Counted from the first letter of the stretch, positions 1 through 9,900 are shown. The stretch is DNA of 64,000 bases from CAVZVW01 sp963778845 (GCA_963778845.1 CAVZVW010000004.1:1-64000), one strand, 5' to 3'. Notes: generated by a model from the letters alone, not told the origin. Program-made: numbers and translations.

Positions 1-366
1 CGAGAGGTCGGGCAGCGTGCGCGGGTCGGCCCACGTTGTCCAGCGGACCCCGCGGGTGGGCGTCGAGGTGTCCACGAGCGCGACGGCTCGGGAGCGCGGC
101 ACGACGGATTGGCCGGTCGAGGCGCCCTCACCGGTGAGTGATCGTGACCCCGGACGCCGAACGAGGAGAACCCGTACCCCGTGGTCGCGGGCCGCATCGA
201 GGAGGCGCTGCGCGACGTCGTCGTCGAGATCGCTGCTGAACGGCGCCGCGCGCCCCCAGGAACCTGCCGACTCGACCAGCAGGAACCGCCCCTCGACCGG
301 GGCCGTGGCGAACATGGGCTCACCACGTATCCGCGCGTCGTCGCTGCACCGCACCGTCGAGTCCAC
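1..366 (-). CDS. Sucrase/ferredoxin-like family protein (partial, runs off the left edge)
   Basis: This reading frame is open on the minus strand from a GTG at 366 to the first base of the window, so only the N-terminal ~122 residues are present. The start of the protein has the pattern Cys-Ser-(x)n-GEPMFATAPV, then RFLLVESAGSWGRAAPF. That resembles the N-terminus of the sucrase/ferredoxin-like family (thioredoxin-fold, PF06999 type), where a leading Cys and a LLVE-x-PG-WG stretch are typical. The family's biochemical role is poorly known. It is transcribed divergently from the IclR-type gene, with only ~50 bp between the starts. The exact start is uncertain: GTG 366, GTG 354 and ATG 315 are possible, and I prefer 366 because it keeps the conserved Cys. 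Confidence 0.6.
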   Translation of the reverse strand, partial: MDSTVRCSDDARIRGEPMFATAPVEGRFLLVESAGSWGRAAPFSSDLDDDVAQRLLDAARDHGVRVLLVRRPGSRSLTGEGASTGQSVVPRSRAVALVDTSTPTRGVRWTTWADPRTLPDLS

Positions 367-416
367 GACGGCATCATCGCTGACACGTGGGGCCTGGGTT
401 CTGCCGGCTCGCTACC

Positions 417-1196
417 GTGACTCCGGTGAGCAGCCGCGTGCCTGCCGCGGAGCAGGCGCTGGCCGTGCTCCGGCACCTCGCTCGCCAGGTGGGTCCCGTC
501 CCAGCGGCCGCGATCGCCCGCGACCTGGGACTCCCCCGCTCGACCACCTACCACCTGCTCGCGGTGCTCGCCGACCAGGGCTTCGTCGTCCATCTGCCCG
601 AGGAACGCCGGTTCGGTCTGGGCGTTGCGGCCTTCGAGGTCGGCTCTGCCTACGCTCGGCAGGCGCCGCTCGCCCGGCTGGCGCGCCCGCTCCTGGCTCG
701 GCTTGTCGACCGGACGGGCCAGTCGGCGCACCTGGCGGTGCTGCACGGCAGGGAGGCGCTCTATGTCGTCGAGGACCGTGCCCCGGGGCGAGCCCCTCTG
801 GTGACCGACGTCGGCGTCCGGCTCCCGGCCCATCTGACTGCCAGCGGGCTCGCCGTGCTGGCCGCGCTCCCGGCTGCCCACGTGCGCGCGCTGTTTCCGG
901 ACAGCGGGGCGTTCAGCGACCGCACCGGCCTCGGACCGACGTCGCTTGCCGACCTGCGCCGGGAGCTCGTCGCGGTCCGAGCGCGCGGGTATGCCGTCGA
1001 GGACGGCGAGGTCACACTCGGCTTCGCCTCGGTCGCCGCTGCGGCGCACGACCACACGGGCCACCCCGTCGCCGGCGTGGCACTGACGTTCTCGGTTGAC
1101 GACGTCCGCGCCGAAGCGCGCCCCGCGCTCGCCGAGGCGGTTCGCCACACCGCCCAGGAGCTCACGCGCCGCATCGGCGGACACCCTCCGAGCTGA
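417..1196 (+). CDS. IclR-family transcriptional regulator
   Basis: About 259 residues, the usual IclR length. The N-terminal ~75 residues hold a winged helix-turn-helix (VSSRVPAAEQALAVLRHLA, then IARDLGLPRSTTYHLLAVL). The C-terminal half is the IclR effector domain, with the ALYVVEDRAPG and LPAHLTASGLAVLAALP segments. Possible starts are GTG 417, 426 or 438. The frame is open back to 387, but an ATG that far upstream would add residues unlike the family and run into the divergent gene. IclR proteins often control aromatic, glyoxylate or ureide catabolism. It ends 40 bp from the stop of the convergent ylbE-like gene, so it could regulate the neighbouring carbamoyltransferase genes, but nothing in the sequence proves this. 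Confidence 0.88.
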   Translation: MTPVSSRVPAAEQALAVLRHLARQVGPVPAAAIARDLGLPRSTTYHLLAVLADQGFVVHLPEERRFGLGVAAFEVGSAYARQAPLARLARPLLARLVDRTGQSAHLAVLHGREALYVVEDRAPGRAPLVTDVGVRLPAHLTASGLAVLAALPAAHVRALFPDSGAFSDRTGLGPTSLADLRRELVAVRARGYAVEDGEVTLGFASVAAAAHDHTGHPVAGVALTFSVDDVRAEARPALAEAVRHTAQELTRRIGGHPPS

Positions 1197-1236
1197 TCGT
1201 GCGACTCGTTCTCGATCGTGAGGGCCTTGGGGTCGG

Positions 1237-2706
1237 CTACCCGGCCAGAGCCGGGGCGGTGGCCGCCAGGGCCCGCAGGGCCGCAGGGAAGATCTCGGCG
1301 GGCGGCGTCACGAGCCCGGCACCCACCTGGCCGACACCCGCGACCCGCCCGGCCATGCCGGTGTTGATCTGGGGCAGGATCCCGGTGCGCACGACGCGGC
1401 TGACGTCGATACCCGTCGGCGTCCCTCGGAACTCCAGGACCGGCACGGCGAACGCCGGGTTCTCCGCGAGCGTGATCTCATACATCCGTCGTGTGGTCGC
1501 CAGGGCGAACGGGACGTCGCCGCCGACGAAACGCACGATGGCCGGCGCGGCGGCCATCGCGAACCCGCCGATGCCGCCGGTCTCGGTGATGGCCGAGTCG
1601 CCGATGTCGGGGTTGGCATCGTCTGGGCCGTAGTCGCCGAGGTAGAGACCCTCGGGGGTGTTCGCCGGGCCGGTGAACCACTCATCACCTGTGCCCGACA
1701 CCTGGATGCCGAAGTCGGTGCCGTTGCGAGCCATGGCGACCACGAGGGTGGACCCAGGGACGTCGCGGGCGGCGTCCGTGGCGAGCTTGCAGGCAGGCAT
1801 GCCCAGGTTGAGGAAGAAGTGGTCGTTGGCCGCCACGAATGCCACGGCCCGAGCGACGTCGGACTGGGACAGTCCTTCGACGCGCCCCGGAGCGTCGACC
1901 ATCGCAGGCAGAAGCTCGCGCAGCAGCATCAACGTGCCTGCGCGGTTGCGGTTGTGGCCCTCGTCGCCCATCTGCAGCATCTGCGCGATGATCGCCTTGA
2001 CGTCCACCCCACCTGAGCCGGCACCCGACCCGTCGCGGACGGTCCGCACCGCGTGCTGGAGCAGCGGCCCGAGGACGGCGCTCATCCACCGCAACCGGTC
2101 GATCACCTCGGGGCCGTAAGCCCCGTAGCGCAAGACCTTGCCCAGCCCCTCGTTCAACGAGCACCAGGCCCTGCCGCCGTTGTCCGGGTTCTCCAGCTCG
2201 AACATCCACATGGACGGCGAGACCACGCCGGCCATCGGCCCCACGCTGGCGTGGTGGTGGCACGGGTCGAGCACGATCGAACGCCCCGACCCGACCGGGC
2301 CGGCCGACGCCGCCAGCTGCCGTTCGGCGTCCTCCGGGGTCACCGCCAGGCCCTCGAGGACCATCGCGCCCTGCAGGGCCCCCCGCATCGGGCCCGACGC
2401 GCGCTCCCACTCCATGGGGGGCCCGGCGTGCAGGAAGGTGCCGCGCTGCAGGCCCAACGCCTCCGATGCCGGACGCACGTCGACGAGGCGGGCACCTGCC
2501 GCGAGCATCCGACCGACGGCGAGCTGGTTGGCCTCGGCCCGCCGTGGGTCGGCCATCACCCTGACGAGGTCGTCCGCGACGTCACCGTTGCCCGGGGGTC
2601 GCCACTCGACATCGGCCACCTCCACCGCCTGCGCGGCCAGCGCATCACTGAACAGCGACACCCCTGCGGAGACGACGCGCGGAGGCGCGGACAGCAGGTC
2701 CCTCAC
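1237..2706 (-). CDS. ylbE: YlbE/AllG-like DUF1116 protein, oxamate-carbamoyltransferase-type subunit
   Basis: 489 residues from a GTG at 2706. That start overlaps the fdrA stop by four bases (GTGA), which indicates translational coupling. The protein is a DUF1116 (YahG/YlbE) family member, with segments such as GDEGHNRNRAGTLMLLREL and TETGGIGGFAMAAAPAIV. In E. coli the FdrA, YlbE and YlbF homologues (AllF, AllG, AllH) form oxamate carbamoyltransferase, which turns oxalurate and phosphate into oxamate and carbamoyl phosphate. The same three-gene set stands here in the order DUF2877-fdrA-ylbE. No allantoinase or ureidoglycolate gene is nearby, whereas a barbiturase is, so the acyl-urea substrate may differ. 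A longer in-frame extension to 3000 is a shadow of fdrA and is left out. Confidence 0.85.
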   Translation of the reverse strand: MRDLLSAPPRVVSAGVSLFSDALAAQAVEVADVEWRPPGNGDVADDLVRVMADPRRAEANQLAVGRMLAAGARLVDVRPASEALGLQRGTFLHAGPPMEWERASGPMRGALQGAMVLEGLAVTPEDAERQLAASAGPVGSGRSIVLDPCHHHASVGPMAGVVSPSMWMFELENPDNGGRAWCSLNEGLGKVLRYGAYGPEVIDRLRWMSAVLGPLLQHAVRTVRDGSGAGSGGVDVKAIIAQMLQMGDEGHNRNRAGTLMLLRELLPAMVDAPGRVEGLSQSDVARAVAFVAANDHFFLNLGMPACKLATDAARDVPGSTLVVAMARNGTDFGIQVSGTGDEWFTGPANTPEGLYLGDYGPDDANPDIGDSAITETGGIGGFAMAAAPAIVRFVGGDVPFALATTRRMYEITLAENPAFAVPVLEFRGTPTGIDVSRVVRTGILPQINTGMAGRVAGVGQVGAGLVTPPAEIFPAALRALAATAPALAG

Positions 2707-4211
2707 GATGCCTCCACGAGCTCGACCGCCGCGCGGGCGGCGTCTGCGTTGGACAGGTGAACCGAGGCCCCGGCCGCGTTGAGCGCCTCTGCCTGCCGCG
2801 TGAGGCCTTGCGGGTCGGCCGACGTGCCGCACAGGGAGATGACGACGGCGAGCTCCGCGCCACGAGCAGCAGCGGCGGCATGGGCACCGGCGACGGCCGC
2901 GGCCAGCTCGGCGGCCGGGTCGGGGTTCGCGCCGTGTCCGAGGACCACGTCGACGAGCAGCACGGCGACATCGGGCTCGCCCGCCTGCCGCACGATCCAC
3001 TCACTGCGCAGCGACCCGTCGATCATCGGATGCGGGCGTCCGCGGGTCAGCTCGTCGTCGCCGAAGTCGACCATCGCGTGGCCGGACGACCGCAGGTCGT
3101 GCGGCAGCAGTGGGGCGCCGTCCAGCGGGATGTTCGAGGCGATGGGACCAAGAAGGGGGGCCGCGATGAGCATGGCCTCGTCACACAACGTCCCCCCGGC
3201 GAACGCCCCACGCAGCAGGCGGTATCGACCTGCGCGAGGCGTGGGTGCGTCCCAGCGCCGGGGCTGCTGCCAGGGCTGGCCGAGGGCGACCACCGCGGCC
3301 CGTGCGGCCGCCGTGAGGTCGGGCCGGCCGGGCCCGAGGAGGGCGAGCTGAACAGGCGTGCGCATCGTGGCGGCGAGCGTCGCGATCGACTCACCGACCT
3401 CCGCGGCCGGCGGTTTGGAGACGACAACGATCAGCTCGACCGACGGGTCGGCGTCCAGCATCGCCAGGGCCTGCCTGGTGGACCGCCCGCCGACCGCCGC
3501 CGACAGGTCGCGCCCGCCCACGCCGAGGCAGTGGCGGACCCCGACGCCCGCGGCGTCCAGCAGGCACATCAGCTGTTGTGCGCCTGTGCCGGACGCCGCG
3601 ACGATCCCTACCGGACCCGGCTGCACGACGTTCGCGAAGCCCAGGCCGACGCCGCCCACGACCGCGGTGCCGCAGTCCGGTCCCATCACGAGCAGGCCCC
3701 GGGCGGCAGCCTCGTCCTTCAGCCGCACCTCCTGCTGCACCGGCACGTTGTCGCTGAACACCATCACGTGCGCCCCGGCCTCCAGGGCGTCCATGGCCTC
3801 GGCGAACGCGAACTGCCCGGGCACCGACACCAGAGCCAGCGTCGGGGCAGCGGATGCCTCCAGCGACCGGATCGCGGAGCCGGTGGTCCTCGGCGTGACG
3901 GCGGCTGCACCGGCGGCGCCGGCCGGGGCACGTCGGCCGGCAGTGAGCGCGGCCGCCATCGCGGCGTGCGCGGCCGCGACGGCCGCGTCGTCGACGGCAC
4001 GAACCGCCACCACGAGGTCGGATGCCCCCGTAGCCGCGGGCACCGTGAAGCCCATGGCCGCCAGCACCTCGAGGTTGAGGTCGGTGCCCATGGCCACCTG
4101 CGCAGCGAGCACGCCGTCGACAGCCGCGACGGTGCGGCTCACCTGCATCAGGGCGACGGAGTCGTGGTAGGCCCCCGACGTCACCTCGACCCGCTCGACC
4201 GTCTGGGTCAT
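2703..4211 (-). CDS. fdrA: FdrA/AllF-like acyl-CoA-synthetase-fold subunit of a carbamoyltransferase
   Basis: 502 residues, typical for FdrA. The CoA-binding/succinyl-CoA-ligase-like region carries GPDCGTAVVGGVGLGFANV and GIVAASGTGAQQLMCLL, and is followed by a ligase-like half (LIVVVSKPP). FdrA is one subunit of the E. coli oxamate carbamoyltransferase (with YlbE and YlbF), which releases carbamoyl phosphate for carbamate kinase. ATG at 4211 is the natural start. It would overlap the alternative stop of the DUF2877 reading frame at 4208, and it lies 23 bp from that gene's restored stop at 4234. The downstream ylbE start overlaps its stop, so all three genes form one operon divergent from the PucR regulator. 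Carbamate kinase, the expected partner, lies at 32.7 kb. Confidence 0.88.
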   Translation of the reverse strand: MTQTVERVEVTSGAYHDSVALMQVSRTVAAVDGVLAAQVAMGTDLNLEVLAAMGFTVPAATGASDLVVAVRAVDDAAVAAAHAAMAAALTAGRRAPAGAAGAAAVTPRTTGSAIRSLEASAAPTLALVSVPGQFAFAEAMDALEAGAHVMVFSDNVPVQQEVRLKDEAAARGLLVMGPDCGTAVVGGVGLGFANVVQPGPVGIVAASGTGAQQLMCLLDAAGVGVRHCLGVGGRDLSAAVGGRSTRQALAMLDADPSVELIVVVSKPPAAEVGESIATLAATMRTPVQLALLGPGRPDLTAAARAAVVALGQPWQQPRRWDAPTPRAGRYRLLRGAFAGGTLCDEAMLIAAPLLGPIASNIPLDGAPLLPHDLRSSGHAMVDFGDDELTRGRPHPMIDGSLRSEWIVRQAGEPDVAVLLVDVVLGHGANPDPAAELAAAVAGAHAAAAARGAELAVVISLCGTSADPQGLTRQAEALNAAGASVHLSNADAARAAVELVEAS

Positions 4212-4233
4212 CGCGCCTCCCTGGGCGGGTGTG

Positions 4234-5117
4234 TCATGCGTGGACGCACGAGTGGAGTGTCCAGGCGTGGACGGCGAGCAGCGCGCCCAGCGCCAGCGCC
4301 GGGCCCGAGGAGTGACCGACGGCCAGCACGCCGGCCATCGCCGCCTCGAGGCGTGCCGGCGACCCGGCCGAGGTGAGCGCGGTCGCCAGCGCCGTCACCG
4401 GCGGCACGGCATGACCGTCGGCGGCACAGCGCAGCAGGGCACCGGAGACAACGGTCGTCCGGCCGACGCTCGCCGAGCACGCCGCAGCGAGCCCTGGTGC
4501 GCGCCTCGGCGGCACCGACGACCGCCGGCCCCAGCGCCGCCAGCGCAGCCATGGCCCCGCACAGCACGTCGTCCCCGGCCGGGGTGAAGCCGGGACCGAG
4601 GCCCACCAGCCGGCCAACGGGCTCGGTCAGCGACTGGGGGGCGTCCGGGCCGGCAAGGGCGGCACCAAGCGCGACGTGCCGCAGACGCCACGTCCGCCGG
4701 GACCTCGGTGACCAACCGGGCGACCCACGCTGCGCCCGACGTGGCAGGGGTCGGATCGAGGGCACTGTGCCGGGTCGGCCCGGTGGGGACTCGCGAGTCC
4801 CACCAGCGCAGGACCCGCCACGACCGACCGCCGAGGCTCACCCGTCCCTCGCCGACCCGGGCGCGTTCGCCCACCCCCCACGACGCAGCGGGGACACCGC
4901 TGTCGAGCAGCACCCCGATCGGTAGGCGCACGGCGTTGGCACCGAGCAGCGCGACGACGTCGACCGGACCAGCCGACCCAGCGCCGCCCGACCCAGCGCC
5001 GCCCGACCCGGCGTCGTCCACCTGCAGGTACATCGCCTCGGGCAGCGACGCGATGACGCGCGCCGCCCGGTCCGGGCCGAGCAGGAGCGGCCGAAGCGCG
5101 ATTCCGGCCGCTGCCAT
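4234..5117 (-). pseudogene. ylbF: YlbF/AllH-like DUF2877 protein, disrupted by two frameshifts
   Basis: Family sequence is split over three minus-strand frames. The first runs from ATG 5117 to about 4680 (IALRPLLLGPDRAARVIASL...). The second runs to about 4500 and holds the DUF2877 signature LVGLGPGFTPAGDDVLCGAM. The third runs to the stop at 4234 (VLAVGHSSGPALALGALLAV). Each switch is what one inserted base would give, so the gene may be intact in the organism. ATG 5117 is chosen because a GGGAGG ribosome site sits just upstream; the open frame up to 5171 would run through the 17-bp repeats. Residues ~29-42 are a Gly/Ser repeat made by a 15-bp tandem duplication. It is the likely third subunit of the FdrA/YlbE carbamoyltransferase and the first gene of that operon. 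Confidence 0.75.
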
Positions 5118-5126
5118 CGCCCACCT

Positions 5127-5178
5127 CCCGAACCACCGTTGCGACCCGAACCACCGTGCGACCCGAACCACCGTGCGA
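5127..5178. repeat. 17-bp direct repeat x3 in the divergent promoter region
   Basis: Three head-to-tail copies of CCCGAACCACCGTGCGA (5127-5144, 5145-5161, 5162-5178; the first has one extra T). They lie between the start of the DUF2877 gene (5117) and the PucR gene (5221), where a divergent operator would be expected. A second 17-bp array precedes the barbiturase gene. Rotated to start at ACCA, the two units agree at 11 of 17 positions. Binding by the adjacent PucR protein is an inference. Confidence 0.7.
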
Positions 5179-5220
5179 CGTGGCTCCCGGCGACGCTAGT
5201 CGGGACGGTACGGTCTCCGA

Positions 5221-7030
5221 ATGGCCAGACCTGCCAACGTCCGCCCCCACACGCCCCAGGAGTTGCCAGGCGCCGCCCGTTCCGCTGGTCAGGAGCCGGC
5301 GGCTCAGCTGCTGTCGAGGCCGGCCACGGACATGCACCGATCCTCCTCGGGTCGGCTGGTCGGCGGCCTCAGCGTCACCGAGGTGCTGCAGACGCACGTT
5401 CTGCGCGGCGCGACCGTGCTGGCGGGTGCGACCGGGCTGGGCCGGGCCGTCGAGCGGCTCAACGTCATGGAGGTGCCCGACATCCTCCCGTGGGTCAAGC
5501 CGCGCGAGCTGCTGCTGACCACGGGGTACTCCCTGCGCGACTCCCCGGAGGCCCTCGTGGGCCTGGTCGCCGACCTGGACGACCGGGGGCTCGCCGCGCT
5601 CGGCGTCAAGCTCGGCCGCTACCTCGACACGCTGCCGGCGCCCATGTTGGCCGAGGCTGACCGTCGCGGCTTCCCGGTGATCGGCCTGCCCGAGGACGTC
5701 GCGTGGGACGACGTCCTCGAGCAGGTGCTCACCGACCTGTTGAACCGGCAGGCCGCAGCCCTGGCCCGGTCGGAGGAGGTGCACCGGGCGCTCGTGCAGA
5801 TCGTGCTCGACGGGGGCGGTCTGCCCGAGGTCGCCGAGGAGCTCGTGACCTTGCTGGGGGCGGCTGTCGCCATCACCACGCAGGACGGGCGGGTGCTCAC
5901 CGACGCCGGGCCGGCCGACGAGGTCGCCGCGATGTACGCCACGCGAGCGTTCGACGCCTCGGGTCGGCTGCGCACCGAGGATCTCGCCCCCGGCCTCAGC
6001 GGGGTCTCGGGCGGCTCAGCAGCCCCGGCAGCTCGGCGGGCTGGCGGGCACGGGCAACCGGATCGTCGTCCCCGTGGTCGCCGGCAGGCTCGACCACGGG
6101 CGGATCGCCGCGTTCTCGACCTCCGGGGCGCTCGGCGGCGAGGACGTGCACACCCTGGAGCGGGCCGCAACCGTGGCCGCCCTGGCCGTGACGAAGCAGC
6201 TCGCTGTCCGCGCGGTCGAGAGCAAGTACCAGGGCGACTTCCTGCGCGACCTCATCACCGGTGAGGTCGGCCCCGACCAGGCGGTCTCCCACTCGGCGTC
6301 ACTGGGGTGGGACGTCGACCGGCCGGTGGTCGTGGTCGTGGCCGAGCTCGACCCTCTGGACGACGACGAGCGCGGTGGCCCGTCGCTGCAACCGCTGGTC
6401 CCGCGGCCGGCGCTGGAGCGGTTCGCCTCCGCCTGGCAGTCTGTGGTCCGCCCGCGTGACCCCCGTGCCCCCGTGGCGGGGTTCAACCGGGAGGTCGTGG
6501 CCGTGCTCGGCGTTCCGCAGCGCGGCGACGTCGACCGGCTTGTTCGCGAGCTGGTGCGTGAGGTCGCCGGGGACGGCGGGGGCGGGCGCCGCTCGTTCAG
6601 CACCGGGGTGAGCCGCATCGCCGGCAGCCCGGGGTCCATCGCGAGCGCCTACGAGCAGGCTCGGACGGCAGTGCGCGTGGGCCGGCGCATGCAAGGCCGG
6701 GGAGCGGTGGCCCACTTCGACGGGTTGGGCGTCTTCCGGCTGCTGAGCCTGGTGGAGGACCACACCGAGCTCCGCTCGTTCGCCGAGGAGGCGCTGGGCG
6801 AGCTCGCGCGCGACGACGACGAGACCTCCGACCTCCGGCGCACCCTGGAGGTGCTGCTCGAGGCGAACCTCAACGTCGCCGAGACCGCACGGGTGCTGCA
6901 CTTCCACTACAACACGCTGCGCTACCGCATCGCGAAGCTGGAGCGCCTGCTCGGCCCCTTCACCGACGACCCGCATCTGCGGCTGAGCCTGCAGCTGGCC
7001 CTGCAGGTGCTGCAGATGCGTGGGGCCTGA
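5221..7030 (+). pseudogene. PucR-family regulator, split by one frameshift
   Basis: The N-terminal PucR domain is read from 5221 (LSVTEVLQTHVLRGATVLAG, then LPWVKPRELLLTTGYSLRDS). Near 6023-6026, in a run of four C, the frame moves by one base; from there RQLGGLAGTGNRIVVPVVAG continues to the stop at 7030. The C-terminus carries the PucR helix-turn-helix (ETARVLHFHYNTLRYRIAKL). Removing one C restores a protein of ~600 residues, so a base-call error is likely. ATG 5221 has no clear ribosome site, and ATG 5332 is an alternative that drops a family-atypical 37 residues. PucR proteins typically activate purine, allantoin or other ureide catabolism. This one faces the carbamoyltransferase operon across the 17-bp repeats and is followed after 3 bp by a transporter gene. 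Confidence 0.8.
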
Positions 7031-7033
7031 CCG

Positions 7034-8245
7034 ATGGACGGCAGCCGCACGCGGCCGTGGCTGACGCGCAACGTCGTCGTCCTCTCGGGCGTGTCCTTCC
7101 TGCAGGACGCCGCGAGCGAGCTGCTCTACCCGATCCTGCCCATCTTCCTGACAGTCACCCTCGGAGCCCCGGCCGCTGTCGTCGGCGCCGTCGAGGGACT
7201 CGCCGAGGGGGCGGCGTCGGTCACGAAGCTGGGGTCCGGCCTGCTCGGGGACCGCTACCGTCGGCGCCCCCTGATCGGGGTCGGCTACGGCATGGCCGCA
7301 CTCGGCAAGCTCCTCGTCGCGCTGGCCGCGGCATGGCCCATGGTGCTCGCCGGCCGCGTGGTGGACCGGCTCGGCAAGGGGGTTCGCGGGGCGCCCCGCG
7401 ACGCGCTGCTGATGGACGGCGTCGACCCCCAGGCCCGTGGCCGGGTGTTCGGCGTGCATCGCAGCGCCGACACCATGGGGGCGGTGGTCGGCCCGCTGCT
7501 GGGGCTGGCCGGTTACGAGCTGCTCGACCACCGCATCAGGCCGCTGCTGTTCCTGGCCGTCATCCCGGCCGTCATGAGCGTGCTGCTCGTGGCCGCCGTG
7601 CGCGAGCGTCCGAGACCGGCGCAAGAGACCGGCTCGGTGCAGAAGAGCCGGTCGGCCTCACCGTTCGCCGGGGTCCACGAGCTGCCTCGGCGCTACTGGC
7701 GGGTGGTCGGCGTGCTCGTCGCCTTCAGCCTGGTCAACTTCCCCGACGCGCTGCTGCTGCTGCGGTTGAACGAGATCGGCTTCACCGTGCCCGGGGTGAT
7801 CCTCGCCTACGTCGGGTTCAACCTCGTCTACGCCGGGTCGAGCTACCCGGCCGGGATGCTCTCGGACCGGCTGCGGCCCAGGCGGGTGTTCGGCGTGGGA
7901 CTGGTGTTCTTCGCCATCGGCTACACCGGGCTCGGTCTGGCGCACACACACTGGGTCGCGTGGCTGCTGCTCGCCGCGTACGGTCTGTTCGCCGGGTTCA
8001 CCGACGGCGTGGGCAAGGCGTGGGTGTCCGCGCTGGCCGGTCCAGCCCACCAGTCCGGTGCCCAAGGCGTGTTCCAGGGCCTGACGGGCCTCGGCATTCT
8101 CGTCGCCGGGGTGTGGGCCGGGCTGGCGTGGGGCGGCGACGGCCGGCTGCCGTTGCTGGTCTCGGGCGCCGTCGCCGCCGTCTTCGCCGCGGTCCTGCTG
8201 CTGGTGCCGTCCGCGTGGACCAGGTCTCGCGTGCCGGTGCGCTGA
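7034..8245 (+). CDS. MFS transporter
   Basis: 403 residues with about 12 hydrophobic segments and an MFS loop 2-3 basic motif (LLGDRYRRRPLIGVGYG). The cytoplasmic loop around residue 120 holds GRVVDRLGKGVRGAPRDAL, common in MFS permeases of unknown substrate. The start lies 3 bp after the pucR stop, so the two are almost certainly co-transcribed. In this setting it may move a ureide or a pathway intermediate or product, but nothing in the sequence defines the substrate. Confidence 0.85.
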   Translation: MDGSRTRPWLTRNVVVLSGVSFLQDAASELLYPILPIFLTVTLGAPAAVVGAVEGLAEGAASVTKLGSGLLGDRYRRRPLIGVGYGMAALGKLLVALAAAWPMVLAGRVVDRLGKGVRGAPRDALLMDGVDPQARGRVFGVHRSADTMGAVVGPLLGLAGYELLDHRIRPLLFLAVIPAVMSVLLVAAVRERPRPAQETGSVQKSRSASPFAGVHELPRRYWRVVGVLVAFSLVNFPDALLLLRLNEIGFTVPGVILAYVGFNLVYAGSSYPAGMLSDRLRPRRVFGVGLVFFAIGYTGLGLAHTHWVAWLLLAAYGLFAGFTDGVGKAWVSALAGPAHQSGAQGVFQGLTGLGILVAGVWAGLAWGGDGRLPLLVSGAVAAVFAAVLLLVPSAWTRSRVPVR

Positions 8246-8430
8246 CGTCGCTGGCGCACGCAGGCCGCGACACGAACTCGACATGCACAAACGGTGGCAG
8301 CCCCTTCTGTCACACATCGCTAATGTCGCCCCCGGGTGGCGGCCCTAGGTTGCGGTGATCCCGACCACCCCCGGGAGGGACGGTGCACCCGCACCGGTCC
8401 CACCGGCAGTACAGCCCCGTAGGAGGGCGC
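8246..8430. promoter_or_regulatory. Intergenic leader of the permease/Mo-hydroxylase operon
   Basis: 185 bp without a gene. It probably holds the promoter for the uracil-type permease. I see no convincing -35/-10 pair; TAATGT at 8321-8326 is only a possible -10. An AGGAGGG ribosome site lies at 8421-8427, just before ATG 8431. Confidence 0.4.
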
Positions 8431-9885
8431 ATGGCAATCGGATGGAAGCTGCACGGGGACGGCAAGACGCTGGCACCGGGAGAGGTCGTCCGGCCGGACG
8501 AGCGGCTCAGCTGGGGCCGCACGGTCGGGCTGGGGGCGCAGCACGTCGTGGCCATGTTCGGCGCGACCTTCGTCTTCCCGATCATCATGGGACTCAGCCC
8601 GCAGCTCGCGGTCATGATGAGCGGCATCGCGACGATCTGCTTCCTGCTGATCGTGCAGGGCAAGGTGCCGAGCTACCTCGGCACGAGCGCGTCCTTCGTC
8701 GGCGGCGTCGCGGCGATCCGGGCCCAGGGTGGGGACAGCGCGCAGGTGACCGGCTCGATCCTCGTGGCCGGCGCCGTGCTGGCGGTCGTCGGGGTGATCA
8801 TCCACTTCCTCGGGTCCAAGGCCGTCTACACCGTGCTGCCACCGGCCGTCACGGGCGCCGTGGTCATGCTCATCGGCTTCAACCTCGCCCCCGTCGTCGC
8901 CACCATCTACTGGCCGCAGGACCAGTGGATCGCGCTGCTGGTCATGACATTCGTGATCGTCGTCAGCGTCGGCTCGCGGGGGTTCATCGGCCGCATCGCG
9001 ATCTTCCTCGGCCTCGTGTTCGGGTATGCGCTGTCGTGGATCTGGGACAAGGTAGGCGGCCAGATCACCTCGTTCAACCCCAGCGTCGGCAAGATCGACA
9101 CGCACTTCCGGGTCAACTTCACCGGGGTGAAGGACGCGGCCTGGTTCGGGTTCCCGAGCAAGACGCTCGTCGCCGCGGACGGCAAGGAGACCGTCGGCTG
9201 GCACACGCCTTCCTTCTCCATGGCCTTCATCCTGCTCGTCCTGCCGGCGGTCATCGCCCTCGTCGCGGAGAACACCGGGCACGTCAAGGCCGTGGCGGAG
9301 ATGACGGGGGCCAACCTGGACCCCATGATGGGCCGCGCGATCGCCGCGGACGGCATCGGCACGGTCATCGCCACCTCCGTCGGCGGGTCGCCGACCACCA
9401 CCTACGCCGAGAACATCGGGGTCATGGCGGCCACCCGCGTCTACTCGACCGCGGCCTACTACGTGGCGGCGGTCGTGGCGATCATCTTCGGCCTGTCGCC
9501 CAAGTTCGGCGCCCTCGTCTCCTCGACCCCCGGCGGCGTCCTCGGCGGCATCACCGTCGTCCTCTACGGCATGATCGGCCTGCTCGGCGCGAAGATCTGG
9601 CACGAGAACAACGTCGACCTGGGCAACCCGGTCAACCTCGTGCCGCTGGCGGCCGGCATCGTGATCGCCATCGGCAACACGAGCATCAAGTTCTCGGACA
9701 CCTTCACCCTCACCGGGATCGCGCTCGGCACGATCGTCACCATTCTCGGCTGGCACCTGGCCCGCATCGTGGCGCCCAAGCACCTGCGCGACGCCGCGGT
9801 CGGCGGTGCCATCATCGTGGTGGATGCTCCGCACGCCTACGAGGAGCCCAACCCCTATCCGGACGAGCAGCCGCGCAATCCCTGA
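8431..9885 (+). CDS. uraA: Uracil-type NCS2 nucleobase permease (UraA/PyrP group)
   Basis: 484 residues from ATG 8431, which has a strong AGGAGGG site; the open frame back to 8383 is leader. Membrane protein with the NCS2 fold. The diagnostic part is the substrate-binding region: ENTGHVKAV, then GGSPTTTYAENIGVMAATRV. UraA-type uracil carriers have the same TTYGENIGVMA-type motif, while xanthine/urate carriers (XanQ, UacT) have a QNNG-type sequence there. A pyrimidine such as uracil or thymine is therefore the more likely substrate. It opens the plus-strand catabolic block, and a strong hairpin separates it from the molybdenum-hydroxylase genes. This permease type is one reason to read the locus as pyrimidine rather than purine catabolism. 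Confidence 0.88.
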   Translation: MAIGWKLHGDGKTLAPGEVVRPDERLSWGRTVGLGAQHVVAMFGATFVFPIIMGLSPQLAVMMSGIATICFLLIVQGKVPSYLGTSASFVGGVAAIRAQGGDSAQVTGSILVAGAVLAVVGVIIHFLGSKAVYTVLPPAVTGAVVMLIGFNLAPVVATIYWPQDQWIALLVMTFVIVVSVGSRGFIGRIAIFLGLVFGYALSWIWDKVGGQITSFNPSVGKIDTHFRVNFTGVKDAAWFGFPSKTLVAADGKETVGWHTPSFSMAFILLVLPAVIALVAENTGHVKAVAEMTGANLDPMMGRAIAADGIGTVIATSVGGSPTTTYAENIGVMAATRVYSTAAYYVAAVVAIIFGLSPKFGALVSSTPGGVLGGITVVLYGMIGLLGAKIWHENNVDLGNPVNLVPLAAGIVIAIGNTSIKFSDTFTLTGIALGTIVTILGWHLARIVAPKHLRDAAVGGAIIVVDAPHAYEEPNPYPDEQPRNP

Positions 9886-9900
9886 CCCCGAGCCGACGAC

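Noticed and set aside
1237..5117. Ordinary allantoin/oxalurate operon
   Set aside because: No allantoinase, allantoate or ureidoglycolate gene is in the window. Not fully excluded, since such genes could lie elsewhere.
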